From contig JADFSZ010000103.1 of NCBI GenBank assembly GCA_022560555.1, positions 1-6,363 of the forward strand: a stretch of DNA of 6,363 nucleotides. The letters run 5' to 3'. Origin of the DNA: JADFSZ01 sp022560555 [NCBI: PVC group bacterium]. Lineage in GTDB: Bacteria; GCA-001730085; JADFSZ01. The notes under the pieces are model-generated. The model made no database searches, was not told the origin of the DNA, and worked only from the letters and a program-made list of their open reading frames with translations. The translations under genes and the position numbers were made by a program. Of this stretch, positions 5,543 through 6,363 are shown one piece after another. The number at the start of each line of letters is the position of its first letter. The first letter of the stretch is position 1.

Positions 5543-6139
5543 ATGGACGGATTTCCAATTATTAATAAACTTGAGGTTGAAGGAGATGTAGCGCATGACG
5601 CTGTGGATTCAGGGAAGCCTGTAAAAATTGGGGTGAAGGTAGTTGATTATGAGCCGGATACTGAAGACGAACAGGGCCGAGCAGAGATCGCCGAAGGGGA
5701 TCGGGGCGATGTCGCGGCGAATTTGCGTCAGGAAATAATTGAAGGCGTGAATTCATTATTTCATTTGTTTGACGGCGAGTTCCCAAATACAGGACTTGAT
5801 GGTCTTTATGATGGTAGCCCAACTGAGTCAACGAGTGAAGTTGTAGAATGCTGGAATTATCGTTACGCTACTTTTTGATTTTCTATAGTTTCTACGGGTT
5901 CCCCGACAAGTATTCAAATTTTCGTTCAGGTTTCAGCAGACGGGACGAATTTTGCTGACTTAACTAATGATGCGTTAGGGGGTTGGATTCACAGTGATGC
6001 TTCGGTCCAAACTTTAATTTTTGATTCTTATATGTTTCCAATCGCGGCTCGTTTTTTAAGAGTAAAAATAGCGGCAACTGGTACATCTGGTGAAAATATT
6101 TTTACTATAGATAACTCTTTTATATATTTGCGAAACTAA
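5543..6139 (+). pseudogene. Phage structural-like protein interrupted by one in-frame TGA
   Basis: The ATG at 5543 has AAGG 6 nt upstream (5533-5536). The frame reads 111 codons to TGA at 5876-5878 and continues in the same phase for 86 codons to TAA at 6137-6139, 198 positions in all. The N-terminal part (VEGDVAHDAVDSGKPVKIG, then AEGDRGDVAANL) is of a kind common in uncharacterised phage virion or tail-associated proteins. The part after the stop (TGSPTSIQIFVQVSADGTNF, later FPIAARFLRVKIAATGTSG) reads as a beta-sandwich, discoidin-like surface domain. The stop falls in ATF-TGA-FSIVSTG, where Trp would fit. TGG codons for Trp also occur in this gene. Either a nonsense mutation, TGA decoded as Trp in a recoded phage, or a sequence error explains it. 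The next gene overlaps the stop as TAATG. Function in host or virion is inferred. Confidence 0.6.
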
Positions 6140-6363
6140 TGGCTGTAGTTCATGTTTATAAAAAACTGACTTACAATTCACCTCCGGTTGAACAGTGGAA
6201 AACTTCAACGGGAATAGATAATACTTCGATTGAGTATGTGGGTGGGAATTAGTTTTTAATGACCAATACGGATACCAACCAAACTCAATTGCGATTATGG
6301 CGGCGAGATTCAGTAAAAAAGGAATTTGTATTAATCAAGACCATAGCTACCTTTTCAGACGGT
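6139..6363 (+). pseudogene. Second phage-like gene, interrupted by in-frame TAG, 3' end outside window
   Basis: The ATG at 6139 shares its A with the TAA of the preceding gene, so translation is probably coupled; no separate Shine-Dalgarno is visible. The frame gives 37 codons (MAVVHVYKKLTYNSPPVEQW onwards), then TAG at 6250-6252, then 37 more codons in phase to the window edge (FLMTNTDTNQTQLRLWRRDS onwards). Both halves look like one continuous beta-rich protein. A lysine, glutamate or glutamine codon one base away from TAG would fit the site. I do not recognise the family; phage origin is inferred from the tight coupling to the gene before it. The sequence past the window would show whether the frame continues. 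Confidence 0.5.

Noticed and set aside
5562-5831. Minus-strand frame of 89 codons opposite the phage-like gene
   Set aside because: Low-complexity, His/Gln/Arg/Leu-rich composition typical of an antisense shadow. The plus-strand frame is the protein-like one.
5876-5878. Selenocysteine reading of the in-frame TGA
   Set aside because: The sequence just after the TGA shows no convincing SECIS-like hairpin, and a phage surface-type protein is not a known selenoprotein context. Trp or a mutation fits better.
5543-6363. Target gene of a diversity-generating retroelement
   Set aside because: The discoidin-like surface domain prompted the idea, but no template or variable repeat pair and no reverse transcriptase is visible in the window.

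Overview
The window looks like a piece of a Gram-negative-type bacterial genome of moderate GC, probably from an uncultured or poorly sampled lineage. The protein flavour is reminiscent of Omnitrophota or Chlamydiota, but that is an impression, not a demonstrated placement. Positions 1-5358 hold ordinary chromosomal genes, all on the minus strand. Positions 5406-6363 hold phage-like sequence on the plus strand. The two parts meet at about 5359-5405.

In transcription order, right to left, the minus-strand block holds: a 5'-truncated glycosidase-fold-like gene (5358-4687); an endonuclease/exonuclease/phosphatase (EEP) family protein (4556-3816); a DoxX-like membrane protein (3808-3362); an unannotated 48-residue secreted acidic peptide (3335-3189); a zinc-ribbon SAM methyltransferase (3146-2514); a GIY-YIG protein (2511-2218); a cytosolic parvulin, PpiC (2139-1858); a secreted protein of unknown function (1682-1086); and the N-terminal 349 residues of a HemY/HemG-type porphyrinogen oxidase (1047 to the window edge). 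A good sigma-70-like promoter at 4594-4621 precedes the EEP gene. The next four genes follow with gaps of 7, 26, 42 and 2 nt, so one transcription unit is likely. ppiC appears to have its own promoter, and the unknown secreted protein and hemY may be co-transcribed. Apart from hemY (porphyrin synthesis) and ppiC (protein folding), the genes do not form a recognisable pathway.

The plus-strand block starts with the tail of a gene that has lost its 5' end (5406-5531). It is followed by a phage-structural-like gene (5543-6139) and a TAATG-coupled second gene (6139 to the window edge). Each of the latter two is interrupted by one in-frame stop (TGA at 5876, TAG at 6250), while the reading frame and protein-like sequence continue on both sides. 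The two stops that look genuine here are both TAA. The chromosomal block uses TAA, TGA and TAG normally. The block is therefore either a decaying prophage remnant, a piece of recoded phage joined to this contig, or affected by sequence errors.

The points most worth following up are the junction at about 5359-5405, where two 5'-truncated genes meet head to head, the two interrupted phage frames, and the small secreted acidic peptide. No tRNA, rRNA, CRISPR array or complete insertion sequence was seen.
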